Assembly: GCA_026394475.1 (NCBI GenBank)
Contig: JAPKYD010000121.1
Coordinates: forward strand, 1 to 62,323
Direction of reading: 5' to 3'
Source of the DNA: Methanothrix sp.
GTDB taxonomy: Archaea > Halobacteriota > Methanosarcinia > Methanotrichales > Methanotrichaceae
Length of the DNA: 62,323 bases
The position numbers were made by a program, and so were the translations under genes. Shown here piece after piece: positions 7,579 to 16,229 of this stretch (positions are counted from its first letter, which is position 1; every line of letters begins with the position of its first letter). Below the pieces are notes generated by a model. The model did no database searches. It saw only the letters and a program-made list of their open reading frames with translations, and was not told where the DNA came from.

Positions 7579-9127
7579 GTATTTCTCTCTGTTTTTTTGT
7601 CATTTCGGTGACGAATATCTGTCCATCTGCCAAAGTAATCTTTCTCAATTTCTCCAATTGCAAAAGCAGAAGTTCAACAGAATATTTATCCAGTATCTCT
7701 GCATCCCTCATCATATTTATCAGCCTCGTTCTGATGATTAGACTCAGGAATGCGATGAAAATGAATCCCCTTGTTGTCTTTTCGCTGTGAGTATTCAATG
7801 GAAGGATGTCAATTTCATTTTTCAATGCCTTGAAGCTCTTTTCAATCTCGTCGCGCTCGCGATAAAGAGAAAGGCACTTCATCCAGTCGAAGTCCCCTGA
7901 GTAAAACAGGATATACTTGCCCATCCGGTTCATTCTTTGAGCGACTGCGTTTTGTTTAATCGCAACATCAAAACGATTATCGATTACATGCCAATCAAAG
8001 AAGTTGCCAAATCCTTGCGCTTTCTCTTTGAAAACTACGTAAGGGTTGCTGTCCTTCCTCAAGCGCACTTTGAGCAACTCTTCGCGAATATCGTATAGCC
8101 TGCTTAGAAGGGTCTGCTTCTCGGTTTGTTCGAGTTTAGGATCATAATACACAAATCCGTGGACTTCAACAGAGTCAATATTATATGTGATTGGTTTGGC
8201 AAAAATTGGGTCCTTGTTAAATTTATGAAGATATTTTACATCGTCGATATCCTTTTGCGCTTCTGTCAGCAGGTGTTTCAGATCATTTAACTGTAATTTA
8301 GCGGCCATAATAAAGGAAATATTATTGCCCATCAACTCACGAAGATTGCTCAAGCTGAAGAAACCGCGATCCATAACTGCGACATAGTTTTGGATACCGT
8401 GAGCTTTTATCTTTTTCAAAGTGCCGGAAAGCGTACTGACATCAGAAATGCTGCCCGGGAAGATGTCATACATCACGGGGATGCCTTTGTCCTTATCCAG
8501 AATGAGGGATAGATTAATTTGCGGAAGTGATTCCCCATCACGATTGTACCCATACTCAAGAAGGTTGATAAGCTGAGAGTAACTTGACAGGCTCGTAATA
8601 TCGTAAATGAGGGTGTTTTTCGTCCCAGTTCCTTCGATAAGTTGAGACATGAACCGGTCCGGGATATTGCTTTCACCCAATCGACAGAGAAGCTCACTTA
8701 CACGCTGGCTAGTGAGATTGATTTGCGGAGATTCGAGCGCAAGAGAGGTTCCTTCGTACCATGAATCGACATTCTTCATTGCCGTAGGTCGTATGATCCG
8801 GTTGAATGCCAACGCTCGAATCATGGATACCTCCGAAGGAGACAACAAGGCCTCTAGATAGTGATCTAGATTAAGCTCTTCCATGATCGACTGGAGAACG
8901 AAGATGGACCCATAATCAAATGATGACTTGACTGATGCTGTTTTCTTTTTTGTCTTCTCTTTGACCTCGTCAGGAGCTGAACGCATCCGAACCGGCTGGC
9001 CATCAACATTTCTGCCTAAATATTTTGATTTATGTCGAATTTGTTTTTTCTCCTTGTCATAGTAAGGAGTCTCTTCATACCAATATTCGATCCCATTTTT
9101 CACTTTGATTCTTCGAGTGGGTTTCAT
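7553..9127 (-). CDS. IS1634-family transposase
   Basis: A 524-residue DDE transposase of the IS4-related IS1634 type. The N-terminal region begins MKPTRRIKVKNGIEYWYEET and includes a YLGRN segment. The catalytic core carries DITSLSSYS, then VMDRGFFS (the second Asp) and the late RERDEIEKSFKALK helix with the catalytic Glu. The ORF track extends to 9181, but ATG 9127 is preferred. A TATA box (TTTATATA at 9166-9159) lies about 35 bases upstream and TTGAGG precedes the ATG. The frame is intact, so the element may still be active. Confidence 0.9.
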   Translation of the reverse strand: MKPTRRIKVKNGIEYWYEETPYYDKEKKQIRHKSKYLGRNVDGQPVRMRSAPDEVKEKTKKKTASVKSSFDYGSIFVLQSIMEELNLDHYLEALLSPSEVSMIRALAFNRIIRPTAMKNVDSWYEGTSLALESPQINLTSQRVSELLCRLGESNIPDRFMSQLIEGTGTKNTLIYDITSLSSYSQLINLLEYGYNRDGESLPQINLSLILDKDKGIPVMYDIFPGSISDVSTLSGTLKKIKAHGIQNYVAVMDRGFFSLSNLRELMGNNISFIMAAKLQLNDLKHLLTEAQKDIDDVKYLHKFNKDPIFAKPITYNIDSVEVHGFVYYDPKLEQTEKQTLLSRLYDIREELLKVRLRKDSNPYVVFKEKAQGFGNFFDWHVIDNRFDVAIKQNAVAQRMNRMGKYILFYSGDFDWMKCLSLYRERDEIEKSFKALKNEIDILPLNTHSEKTTRGFIFIAFLSLIIRTRLINMMRDAEILDKYSVELLLLQLEKLRKITLADGQIFVTEMTKKQREILQALNMCA

Positions 9128-9360
9128 TATGTGCCTCAATATAAGTAGGCGCATAAAGTATATAAACCTTTCGGCAAGCATGGCTAATCAGGGTTGTTTT
9201 TCAAAATAAGGGCTTTAAAATCGAGATCGATCGGATAATGCTCCTACTTGATTCGGGAGGTTAGGCTCAAACCAACACAAAGCTTCTTCTTTTAGCTACT
9301 CCAATACCTCTTCAGATGACTCTGTGCCCGCCCGCTGAGGTTGATGCTCCTTCAGCAAAT

Positions 9361-10557
9361 ATGCCAAAGTGCAATTTGAGCAAGCTGCAAAATAACAAAG
9401 TCATACTCATTCTATTTATTGCAGGTTTGGTCGCTTTGCTGCTTTGCAGCTCGGCTCTTTGCGTCGACCTCTATGACCATGCAGCCAATTCCCATGAGCC
9501 TGCGGCGGTCTTCGAAGGTGGCAAGCTCTATCAGCAAGGTTCTCTGAAGGTGCTGGAGCTGCACGGAAGCTACCATCAGATGGGCAGGCAATACGGCGCT
9601 CTCCTCAAAACCGAGTTAAATGAGATTTATGAAAATATGAGCAACGAGAGCGATGAAGTAGGCGCTCTCGGAAATATCTCCTTTCCGCTCTATCCTCAGA
9701 GGTATAAAGAGATCCTCTATGGGATGGCCGAGACATCCGGACTGGGGCTCGATAAGCTGATGATCGTGAACGACCTGCAGATTTACCTGCTCCACGTCCA
9801 GGGATGCTCGGCAATCGCCGCCTGGGGAAATTACACCTCCTGCGGCCCTCTAGTCGTCGGCAGGAACTACGACTGGAGTGACAAGATGCGTCAATACGTA
9901 GTAGTAGCTGTATTCAATCCGGACGATGGCAGCATACCAGTCGCAGGCGTGCATTACGCTGGATCGATTTACATTAACACTGGGCTAAACCGCGCAGGCA
10001 TCTTCCTGGAGACCAATGGCGATACCTCTGAGAGCGTGTTCTGCACCAATAGGGTTACGACTCCTATCCAGTTCTTCTCTTTTCTGGAAGATTGTGCCCG
10101 CCTGGATCAGATCGAGGGCCATCTTCTCTCCACCAAGCCCACGGACGGATGCATAGTCAATGTGGCGGATGGTAAGGAGGCTCGCTCTTACGAGTGGACC
10201 GTCTATGATCTAAAGCCGAGAGAGCCGGATCAGGATGGTCTCCTTGTCTCTACCAACCACTTCCTGGACCCCTCCTGGGGATTTGAGCCGCCGTCAATTG
10301 GCGCAAGAGACCCCATCCGCACTGCAGAGAGACGAAGGAACCTCTTGGCCCTGGCAGAGCTCTGCAAAGGCAGATTCAATCCTCAAGTGATGATGCAGAT
10401 CATGAGCATCCCCCTGGAGAGTGGCGGAGCGCTGCAGACGTCAGGGCTGCCCACAAGCTACCAGGTGGTGGCAGTTCCCGAAGAGCTGAAGATGTGGGTG
10501 AGGATACCAGGAGTGCAGGAGTGGACGGAATTGGAGATGGAGAGGTTCTTCGCCTGA
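9361..10557 (+). CDS. exported C45-type Ntn hydrolase / acyltransferase-like protein
   Basis: About 398 residues with a signal peptide or membrane anchor (hydrophobic LILFIAGLVALLL) followed by a C45-type autoproteolytic hydrolase domain. The fold's signature is a Gly-Cys pair, VQGCSAIAAWG (Cys149 from this start). Self-cleavage before the Cys would expose it as the N-terminal nucleophile. The segment GRNYDW follows, as in penicillin acyltransferase and acid ceramidase-like relatives. The probable substrate is an amide or acylated amino compound outside the cell; the exact one is unknown. ATG 9316 (track) would add 15 residues before the signal peptide and is less likely. The IS1634 element ends about 95 bases upstream and may have displaced the native promoter. 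Confidence 0.75.
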   Translation: MPKCNLSKLQNNKVILILFIAGLVALLLCSSALCVDLYDHAANSHEPAAVFEGGKLYQQGSLKVLELHGSYHQMGRQYGALLKTELNEIYENMSNESDEVGALGNISFPLYPQRYKEILYGMAETSGLGLDKLMIVNDLQIYLLHVQGCSAIAAWGNYTSCGPLVVGRNYDWSDKMRQYVVVAVFNPDDGSIPVAGVHYAGSIYINTGLNRAGIFLETNGDTSESVFCTNRVTTPIQFFSFLEDCARLDQIEGHLLSTKPTDGCIVNVADGKEARSYEWTVYDLKPREPDQDGLLVSTNHFLDPSWGFEPPSIGARDPIRTAERRRNLLALAELCKGRFNPQVMMQIMSIPLESGGALQTSGLPTSYQVVAVPEELKMWVRIPGVQEWTELEMERFFA

Positions 10558-10806
10558 GCTTTTTTGGGGAGAAGATGGCGCCAAAAAATATTTCGAATCG
10601 GTTTCGTCCAATTTTGCATCTCCTCAAAGAGATGGTCGTGCGGACAAGTTACTGAAAATCGCTGACAATTGACTCTATGAGTTTTTATTGCGATATTTGA
10701 CTTCCAGCTATCGATTCTTGAGAATCCATTAAGCGGCACACACAATCCTGGCAAATCTCACGAGAGATGAAGATCTGCCTGGAGATCATGTGGACATCAT
10801 ATCCTT

Positions 10807-11446
10807 TCAGGGGACTTCCGAAAATCCTGCAGAAAACGATTGAAGAGATTTATAGTTAAAAACCTTGTCCGCATTGATGGCAGGGAGATACTGCCGGTCG
10901 ATGTCGAAATAACTGCTCTTGCAGCAGTCCAGCCAGCTTTCGCTGCTATTTCTCTGAACATTGTCAGAACCAAGGGAAATATTTTTATATATATGGTAGG
11001 TCCCGATGTAATCCTCATCGACCTCCACAGATGGACTCTTCCAGGCATTTATGAGAGGATCTGTTCTGGCTCCGCTAATCCCCTGTCCTGGGAGGCTGCT
11101 TCCCTGAAGAACTCCAATATGCACTCTGCCATCAGTGACATTTTCGTCGATCTTCATGTGTGCTGTGGCTGTGCTGCCGGAGACTGAGTAATCCGGGCCG
11201 TACTGACTGTAGCTGCTGCTCGAAGCCATGAACTCCGCTGCCCCGCTGATGCCGTGGGCCAGATCAACTTCATGGCCAAGATATGTTGCAGAACTCGTAT
11301 CCGCCATCTTAGTATTGCTGCCAATTCCAGAGGCGTAGGTGATGGGATGAGATGAGTAGTATCCGCTTCCCACAGAGAGGCTAACGGGAGCGCTGGTTAT
11401 GTTCCTTTGATCCTCGAAGCGGATGGATGAGTTGGTGAACGAAGAA
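10807..11446 (-). pseudogene. exported surface-protein gene fragment lacking its 5' end
   Basis: The minus-strand frame is open well upstream of the GTG used by the track. It reads NSSFTNSSIRFEDQRNITSA, then VSLSVGSGYYSSHPI, with a Ser/Thr- and Asn-rich composition and N-glycosylation sequons. No start codon or signal peptide is present, because at about 11446 the sequence changes into the tail of the cupin-associated gene in another frame. The fragment ends with a Cys-Cys segment and an ordinary stop. Its general pattern recalls the exported protein at 22494, but similarity is weak. It is best read as the 3' two-thirds of a surface protein joined by a deletion. Confidence 0.55.
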
Positions 11447-11563
11447 TTGCAGGCCCAGGCGCTTTCGCTCCGCCACGATCCGGGCCGCCTCCTGCCTCAG
11501 GCTTTCATCGCCTCTTTGCAGGTCCTTCAGCTTACTCTCTGCCCCAATATCTTCTCCACTCAT
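11381..11563 (-). pseudogene. truncated partner gene of the cupin, fused by deletion
   Basis: The start overlaps the cupin stop by ATGA, typical of coupled genes. The first 39 codons (MSGEDIGAESKLKDLQRGDE onward) look like a normal charged helix. After about 11446 the frame runs out of phase through the surface-protein fragment and stops 20 codons later. The gene has therefore lost its 3' part. The function of the lost protein cannot be told. Confidence 0.5.
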
Positions 11564-11934
11564 ATCTTTGCCTCGCGCACCTCTTCATCCTCGGCGCGCC
11601 ACATGGGATGAACTATGCAAAGGATTTTCAGATCAACGGTCCCGATGTTGCGAATGTGCTGCCAGGAGCCGGGCGGGATGAGGATTGCCTGCCCGGGACT
11701 GACCCAGGCGTGCTCCTCGTCGATATGCACCTCACCCTCGCCTTCCAGGATGAAGTAAACCTCCGAGGACGTCCTGAGCCTATGGGAGATGGATTCGTTT
11801 CCCGGTTTTACAATTGCATGGGCGATGCTGTAGGGCAATTCCACCTTCTCCCTGGCAGGGTGAAGAAGCTCACAGAGACATGTCTTGTCCTCTGCGGTGA
11901 AATATCCGCATTTACTCAAATCCTTTATGATCAT
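11560..11934 (-). CDS. cupin-domain protein
   Basis: A 124-residue single-domain cupin. The conserved barrel is seen as HRLRTSSEVYFILEGEGEVH, then PGQAILIPPGSWQHIRN. The first His, the Glu of the first motif and the His of the second motif are present, while the second His of the first motif is replaced by Leu, so metal binding may be by three ligands. Such proteins include sugar isomerases, dioxygenases and small-molecule sensors; the substrate is unknown. A TATA box (TTATATAA) lies about 65 bases upstream at 11998-12006. Its downstream partner gene is truncated. Confidence 0.8.
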   Translation of the reverse strand: MIIKDLSKCGYFTAEDKTCLCELLHPAREKVELPYSIAHAIVKPGNESISHRLRTSSEVYFILEGEGEVHIDEEHAWVSPGQAILIPPGSWQHIRNIGTVDLKILCIVHPMWRAEDEEVREAKI

Positions 11935-12078
11935 TTGATCTCCCCAAGGTCCTGGACTCCTCCTGCAGCCTTTGGACTCGATCTCTCTTGGCCAGAATTA
12001 TATAAGCCATTCTGCAATCTACTCGTTATTTGCGATTGAAGTGCAAGGAGAGACCATTGTTGGGAGGGCCGACAGATC

Positions 12079-12118
12079 AAAAAAGAATCAGGATCGGAGA
12101 CTTCTGAGGTCAGATCCT
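12079..12118 (-). terminator. terminator of the FAS1 gene
   Basis: On the minus strand AGGATC and GATCCT form a stem and are followed within a few bases by TTTTTT (A-run 12079-12084 on the plus strand). It lies just after the FAS1 stop codon at 12136. Confidence 0.5.
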
Positions 12119-12135
12119 GTTGTGATGGTCTTGCT

Positions 12136-13136
12136 TTACATGCTCAGCCTGACCGGTATGAGCACCTGATCGATGACATAGACGATGCCGTTGTCATACC
12201 TCTCGGACTTCAGGACCCTGGCTACACCCACAAGGCCGGCTCCTTCATCGACGGCCAGAGAGTCTCCCTGCAGGCTCTTAACCGAGCCCTGGTCCGTCCT
12301 GTTTTGCAGGGCACTGGCCTCAACCATGTGGTAGCTGAGAAGGGTTCTCATGCCGCCTTCTTTCTTGTTGATGGCATCCAAGGAGGCCTTGGCATTGTCA
12401 AAGACCTCATCACTGGGAGCGAAGATGGTAAAGGGTCCTTCCGTTAAAGACGCAATTCCCAGCAAACCCTGGCCGCTTAGCTGGTCCGCAAGCCCGGCAG
12501 CCTTGATGGCAGAAGCAAACTTCTTTGCCCCAAGATCGTTCGCTGTCTCCACCACACCCGCCGCTGCACTCTTTTTGGGAACCAAAACCTGATTGATCAC
12601 ATAGATGGTGCCGTTGTCGTATTCCTTGGTCATCAGCACATTGGCTCCGTTTACCTTCAGCCCGTTCTGGTTATCAATGGTCAGGTTCTCTCCTTGCAGG
12701 GTTTTCAAGGATGAGACCTCGGAGATGTTGCTGAAGAGACCATCGTTCCAGACCACGTGATAGCCCAAGACTCTCTCTAGATCGGTCTTGTTCTCCATAA
12801 TGCTGTCGATTTCCAGACCACGTGATAGCCCAAGACTCTCTCTAGATCGGTCTTGTTCTCCATAATGCTGTCGATATCAATATCCGTAACATTGGCAAAG
12901 GCCTCGTCATTGGGGGCGAAGACCGCAAAGGACCCGCTCCCGAATAAAAGCACTCCCTGGTTGTCAAGGATGTTCACCAGACCTGCCCCTTCCAGCGCTG
13001 CGGAGAAGGTATTCAGGCCAAGGTCGTTGGCAGCATTCGTCACACCATAATTTGCCGTCTCATTGCTTTGGGCGGCGCATAGGCCCGTGCCAAGCAAAGC
13101 AATGAGCAATAAGCTCAGCAAATTTCTTTGAATCAT
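12136..13136 (-). pseudogene. exported two-domain FAS1 (fasciclin) protein, frameshifted by a 65-bp duplication
   Basis: The product starts at ATG 13136 (MIQRNLLSLLLIALLGTGLC, a signal peptide preceded by GGAGG). It contains two FAS1 adhesion domains, each with the TIFAPSDEVFDN / AVFAPNDEAFAN box and the YVIDQVL / YVINQVL ending. In the first domain an exact 65-bp segment occurs twice in tandem. Because 65 is not a multiple of three, the frame shifts and the track shows two ORFs (12777-13382 and 12136-12798). Removing one copy restores one protein of about 310 residues. FAS1 proteins act at the cell surface in adhesion. The duplication could be a real recent mutation, a phase-variation event or an assembly error. 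Confidence 0.85.
12746..12875. repeat. exact 65-bp tandem duplication
   Basis: Bases 12746-12810 and 12811-12875 are identical 65-base copies beginning TTCCAGACCACGTGATAGCC. They lie inside the first FAS1 domain and shift its reading frame. Confidence 0.95.
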
Positions 13137-13245
13137 ATCTTTTAACCTCCACTCCATAATTGACAAATAAGTTGCAGGATCAAAAGATAAATCTTTTCGC
13201 TCTACTGCCGAAATATTAAATACTCCGGGATGATTATGGAAAGGC

Positions 13246-14265
13246 GTGAAGGTTTCCGCTGCCTTATTTATCATCCTGCTGGCCATGTTTCTGCTGGTTC
13301 CTGCAGCTTGGGCCCATGTGCCCATCATTCCGGAGGGCAATGAGAACATCTCTTCGGCCATGCACATCTCCGACCCTGGCAAGTCCTGGGCGATTTATGG
13401 CTTTCTGAGAGCTGAAGCAGCCCAGTACTACAGCTTCGACGTGGAGATGGGCCAGAAGATTTTCCTGTCGCTTCTCAAGTCCGCAGACCGGCAGGAGATG
13501 GATTTTCATCCGGAGATGGCGCTCCTGGGTCCTGGAGCGAAGACATCTGGCCAGCTGCCGGATCATGTGATTTTGCCCCAGAGCGCAAAGGACTTCGGAA
13601 TCCTGGCGATCGCTGGCAAGAACGCTTCAAGCGCCACCTATGAGCCCTTCGGACCCAGCAGCTACATCGAGACGGCAGTGCTGGACACTGCCGCTCCGGA
13701 ATCGGGCCGATACTATGTGGCCGTTTATGACAATGCGACTGCGGGCCATTATACTCTGACCGTGGGCAGCAGAGAGGAGTTCAGCTTTTCTGAGAGGATA
13801 ACCATGCCCATACGGCTCATATCCGTTTACCTCTGGGAGGGGCAGAGCCTGGGCATGATCCTCATCCCCTATTTGGCAGCTGAGCTTATAGCTATTCTGA
13901 TATTCTGGCGCGGCCCCAGGCGCACCGCGTTCCATCTTGCTGGTACTCTGGCCGGATTTCTCTTCCTGGCCACCAGCGCCTCCGTGTTCACCCAGATGGT
14001 CTTCAGCCTCACCCGCGCGCCCTTCGACCCTGAGGTTTATATCTCTCTGGCCGTAGCCGTTTTCCACGCCTTCCTGGGAGTGACCTGCCTGCGCCTGGCC
14101 AGCGGCGAAGCCGGGATACTACAGAGGGTTCTCCTGGCAGTCATCGGGACGACGGCCCTGCTGGCGGGATCGGGACTCATCATGGGACCTGTACTGGCGA
14201 TAGCCGCCAGCGTTCTGCCTTCTATGAGTGGCCCGGTTCTGAAAAATGCTTCAAACTTCGCTTGA
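13246..14265 (+). CDS. membrane protein with large exported N-terminal domain
   Basis: A 339-residue protein with a signal peptide (cleavage near AWA/HV). An extracytoplasmic beta-rich domain follows (residues about 25-185) that ends GRYYVAVYDNATAGHYTLTV, a pattern seen in pre-peptidase C-terminal (PPC-like) domains. Four to five membrane segments follow. The start is GTG 13246 with GGAAAGG upstream. It is transcribed divergently from the FAS1 gene, 109 bases apart, so the two surface proteins may share control. No specific family name is assigned; a role in sensing or anchoring at the cell envelope is inference. Confidence 0.7.
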   Translation: MKVSAALFIILLAMFLLVPAAWAHVPIIPEGNENISSAMHISDPGKSWAIYGFLRAEAAQYYSFDVEMGQKIFLSLLKSADRQEMDFHPEMALLGPGAKTSGQLPDHVILPQSAKDFGILAIAGKNASSATYEPFGPSSYIETAVLDTAAPESGRYYVAVYDNATAGHYTLTVGSREEFSFSERITMPIRLISVYLWEGQSLGMILIPYLAAELIAILIFWRGPRRTAFHLAGTLAGFLFLATSASVFTQMVFSLTRAPFDPEVYISLAVAVFHAFLGVTCLRLASGEAGILQRVLLAVIGTTALLAGSGLIMGPVLAIAASVLPSMSGPVLKNASNFA

Positions 14266-14311
14266 CTCTCGATAACTCGATGCTCTTTAGGATTGCCGGA
14301 AAAGAGGATAA

Positions 14312-14920
14312 TTAATCCTTGCCGAAGAAATCGTCCAGGGTGACTCCGTTCTTGTTCGGGACCAGCCTCAGCCCTGTTGCATCCTGGTCTCTCCTGGGCA
14401 TGCGGCGGCGAAAAGCTGCCGCGTTCTTGCGCAGAGGGCAGTACTGGCTGTCAATGTAGATCCTCCAGATGTCATGAGGGTCCCATCTTTCATCGGAGCA
14501 GGGCAAATTTGATCTCAATTGTTCCAGAGTATCGGCCATTCCTCTCCCCTGATCGTGCAGAATCTTGCCATCGAAGCAGATCGAGATCCAGCTCTCTCTG
14601 CCGTTCCCCAGCACTACTATCGTCTTTGGATTTCTTCTGGCAAAGTGATCGCAGACGTGGGCTCCTATCTTGTGCCTGGGCTTCAGATATCCGTAAAGGA
14701 CGTGTGGTCCAAGAGCCTTCAGCCTCACGAAGGCCTTCATCCTGTGCACCTCGGCCTGAACGCTGCAGACCATCTTTCTCAGACGCACCACCTCGACGTC
14801 ATGCGAGAACTCCAGGTCTTCCGCCACGAGGCCCTTGGCCCTGCCAAGCAGCCTTTCCGTGCAGTCCTCGTGGGCGGAGAGGTAAAAGAGAAAGTTTTCA
14901 GGAATCCTCACGCTGACCAC
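14312..14920 (-). CDS. DUF4130 / TIGR03915-type DNA metabolism protein
   Basis: A 202-residue basic protein that follows the radical SAM gene with a 13-base overlap. Pairs of this kind (a DUF4130 protein and a radical SAM protein with a C-terminal helix-hairpin-helix) recur in bacteria and archaea and are predicted to act in DNA repair or modification, sometimes with uracil-DNA glycosylase. Here the conserved C-terminal part is visible (DPHDIWRIYIDSQYCPLRKN, then arginine-rich RRRMPRRDQD). The biochemical activity is not established in the family as far as I know. The overlap implies translational coupling. Confidence 0.75.
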   Translation of the reverse strand: MVSVRIPENFLFYLSAHEDCTERLLGRAKGLVAEDLEFSHDVEVVRLRKMVCSVQAEVHRMKAFVRLKALGPHVLYGYLKPRHKIGAHVCDHFARRNPKTIVVLGNGRESWISICFDGKILHDQGRGMADTLEQLRSNLPCSDERWDPHDIWRIYIDSQYCPLRKNAAAFRRRMPRRDQDATGLRLVPNKNGVTLDDFFGKD

Positions 14921-16095
14921 ATCTCCAGAGTGGCGTCCCTCCAGCCATTGATCTTCAAAAAGGGAGCCGCCCTTTTGATCCTCACTCCCAAAGAGGCCAG
15001 CTCAGCCTTTCCGGCTATCGGCTGCCTCTGCCGGAGGGCCACTATCCTCTGGGCGCTGCGGGGCCCGATGCCCGGAACCCTCAGCAGCTCTTGGTAAGAG
15101 GCGATGTTTGGATCCACAGGCGAGTCCATCAGCTCCCGGGCGATGGCCATTTTGGGATCACTGTTCTGCAGAAAGCCGTTCTCGTCAAAGGCGTGCTCGA
15201 TCTCCTGGGGATGAAAGCGATAAATCCGGTAGAGCCAGTCCATCTGGTAGAGCCTGTGCTCTCTCCACATCGGCTGTGGCTCTCTATTCGCAAAGGGCGT
15301 GCCCTTCTGAGGGGAGAAGGCGCTGTAGTAAGCCCGCCGAACGCCGATCTCCTGGTACTCGTAAAGAACCCTCCGAAAGATCTCCTCGTCGCTCTCTTTG
15401 CCCGCACCCACCACGAGCTGGGTGGTCTGGCCTGCCGGCAGATTCGCCTTCGACATCAGGTCGCGGATATACCGCTGCCTCTGCAGGATATCGCTCTCAT
15501 AGTTCTTGGTGGCGCAGATCTCATTCATGTGGGAAGCCGAAGCCGCTTCCAGGTTTATGCTGACGCGATCGGCCAGCTCCATGGCTTCCTGGATGTGCGA
15601 GCGATCTGCTCCGGGCAGGACCTTGAGATGGATGTATCCATTGAAGTCGTGCTTTTCGCGCAAGATGCGGGCGGTCTCGACCATCTTTTCCATGATGCAG
15701 TCCTCATTTCGGCCCGAGCCGGAGCTGAGGAAGAGACCTTCGATGTAGTTCGATCTATAAAGCGAGAGGGTTATGCCCACCAGCTCTTCTGGGGTGTATG
15801 AGAAAGCCCTGGTCTTGCGGCTGCAGTTGGTGGCATTGGTGCAGTAGTTGCACTGGTGGCCGCAGTAATTGGTGTAGAGCGTCTTGAAGAGGCTGACGCA
15901 CCGGCCGTCGTGAGCAAAAGCGTGGCAAATCCCGGGAAGGGCAGGGCTCTGTGGGGAAAAGGTAGATGCGCAGACGTCGTGTCTGGTCCCCTCTCCCAAA
16001 GCGCCAAGCTTCTCCGGATCTATGCTGACCGCGGGGCCGAGGGAGTCGAACCTGCTCTCCTGGGCCAGGTGGGCCATCTTCTCCAGGGTGACCAT
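14908..16095 (-). CDS. radical SAM DNA repair/modification protein (TIGR03916-like)
   Basis: A 395-residue radical SAM enzyme. The cluster-binding motif is Cys78-x3-Cys82-x2-Cys85 (YCGHQCNYC), preceded by a conserved LFKTLYTN. The C-terminus carries a helix-hairpin-helix DNA-binding motif (LLRVPGIGPRSAQRIVALRQ). The combination is characteristic of the putative DNA modification/repair radical SAM family that pairs with DUF4130, encoded immediately downstream and overlapping. A TATA-like GTTTTAATC lies upstream of the start. Substrate and reaction are unknown. It could reverse a base lesion by radical chemistry as spore photoproduct lyase does, but this is inference. Confidence 0.85.
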   Translation of the reverse strand: MVTLEKMAHLAQESRFDSLGPAVSIDPEKLGALGEGTRHDVCASTFSPQSPALPGICHAFAHDGRCVSLFKTLYTNYCGHQCNYCTNATNCSRKTRAFSYTPEELVGITLSLYRSNYIEGLFLSSGSGRNEDCIMEKMVETARILREKHDFNGYIHLKVLPGADRSHIQEAMELADRVSINLEAASASHMNEICATKNYESDILQRQRYIRDLMSKANLPAGQTTQLVVGAGKESDEEIFRRVLYEYQEIGVRRAYYSAFSPQKGTPFANREPQPMWREHRLYQMDWLYRIYRFHPQEIEHAFDENGFLQNSDPKMAIARELMDSPVDPNIASYQELLRVPGIGPRSAQRIVALRQRQPIAGKAELASLGVRIKRAAPFLKINGWRDATLEMWSA

Positions 16096-16229
16096 CTTGA
16101 TATTAAGATGACCTCAGGGATTAAAACCAATTTGCCTGCAGGGCGAAAGTATCTGGAAGTTTTGATGGTAGATGTTTTAGGTCTTCTTTGAGGTCGATCT
16201 TCACCTCAAGTTGTTATTGCTCTTCGTCC

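Larger units (their letters stand above)
7535..9265 (-). mobile_element. complete IS1634-type insertion sequence (1731 bp)
   Basis: The element is bounded by 14-bp inverted repeats that match at 13 positions, CCCAACCTCCCGAA at 7535-7548 and the complement of CCTAACCTCCCGAA at 9252-9265. The flanking hexamer CTCAAA occurs directly on both sides (7529-7534 and 9266-9271) as a target duplication. One uninterrupted transposase gene fills it. Intact ends, target repeat and reading frame suggest a recent insertion. It lies between the pur operon terminator and the gene at 9361, about 95 bases before that gene's probable start. Confidence 0.9.
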
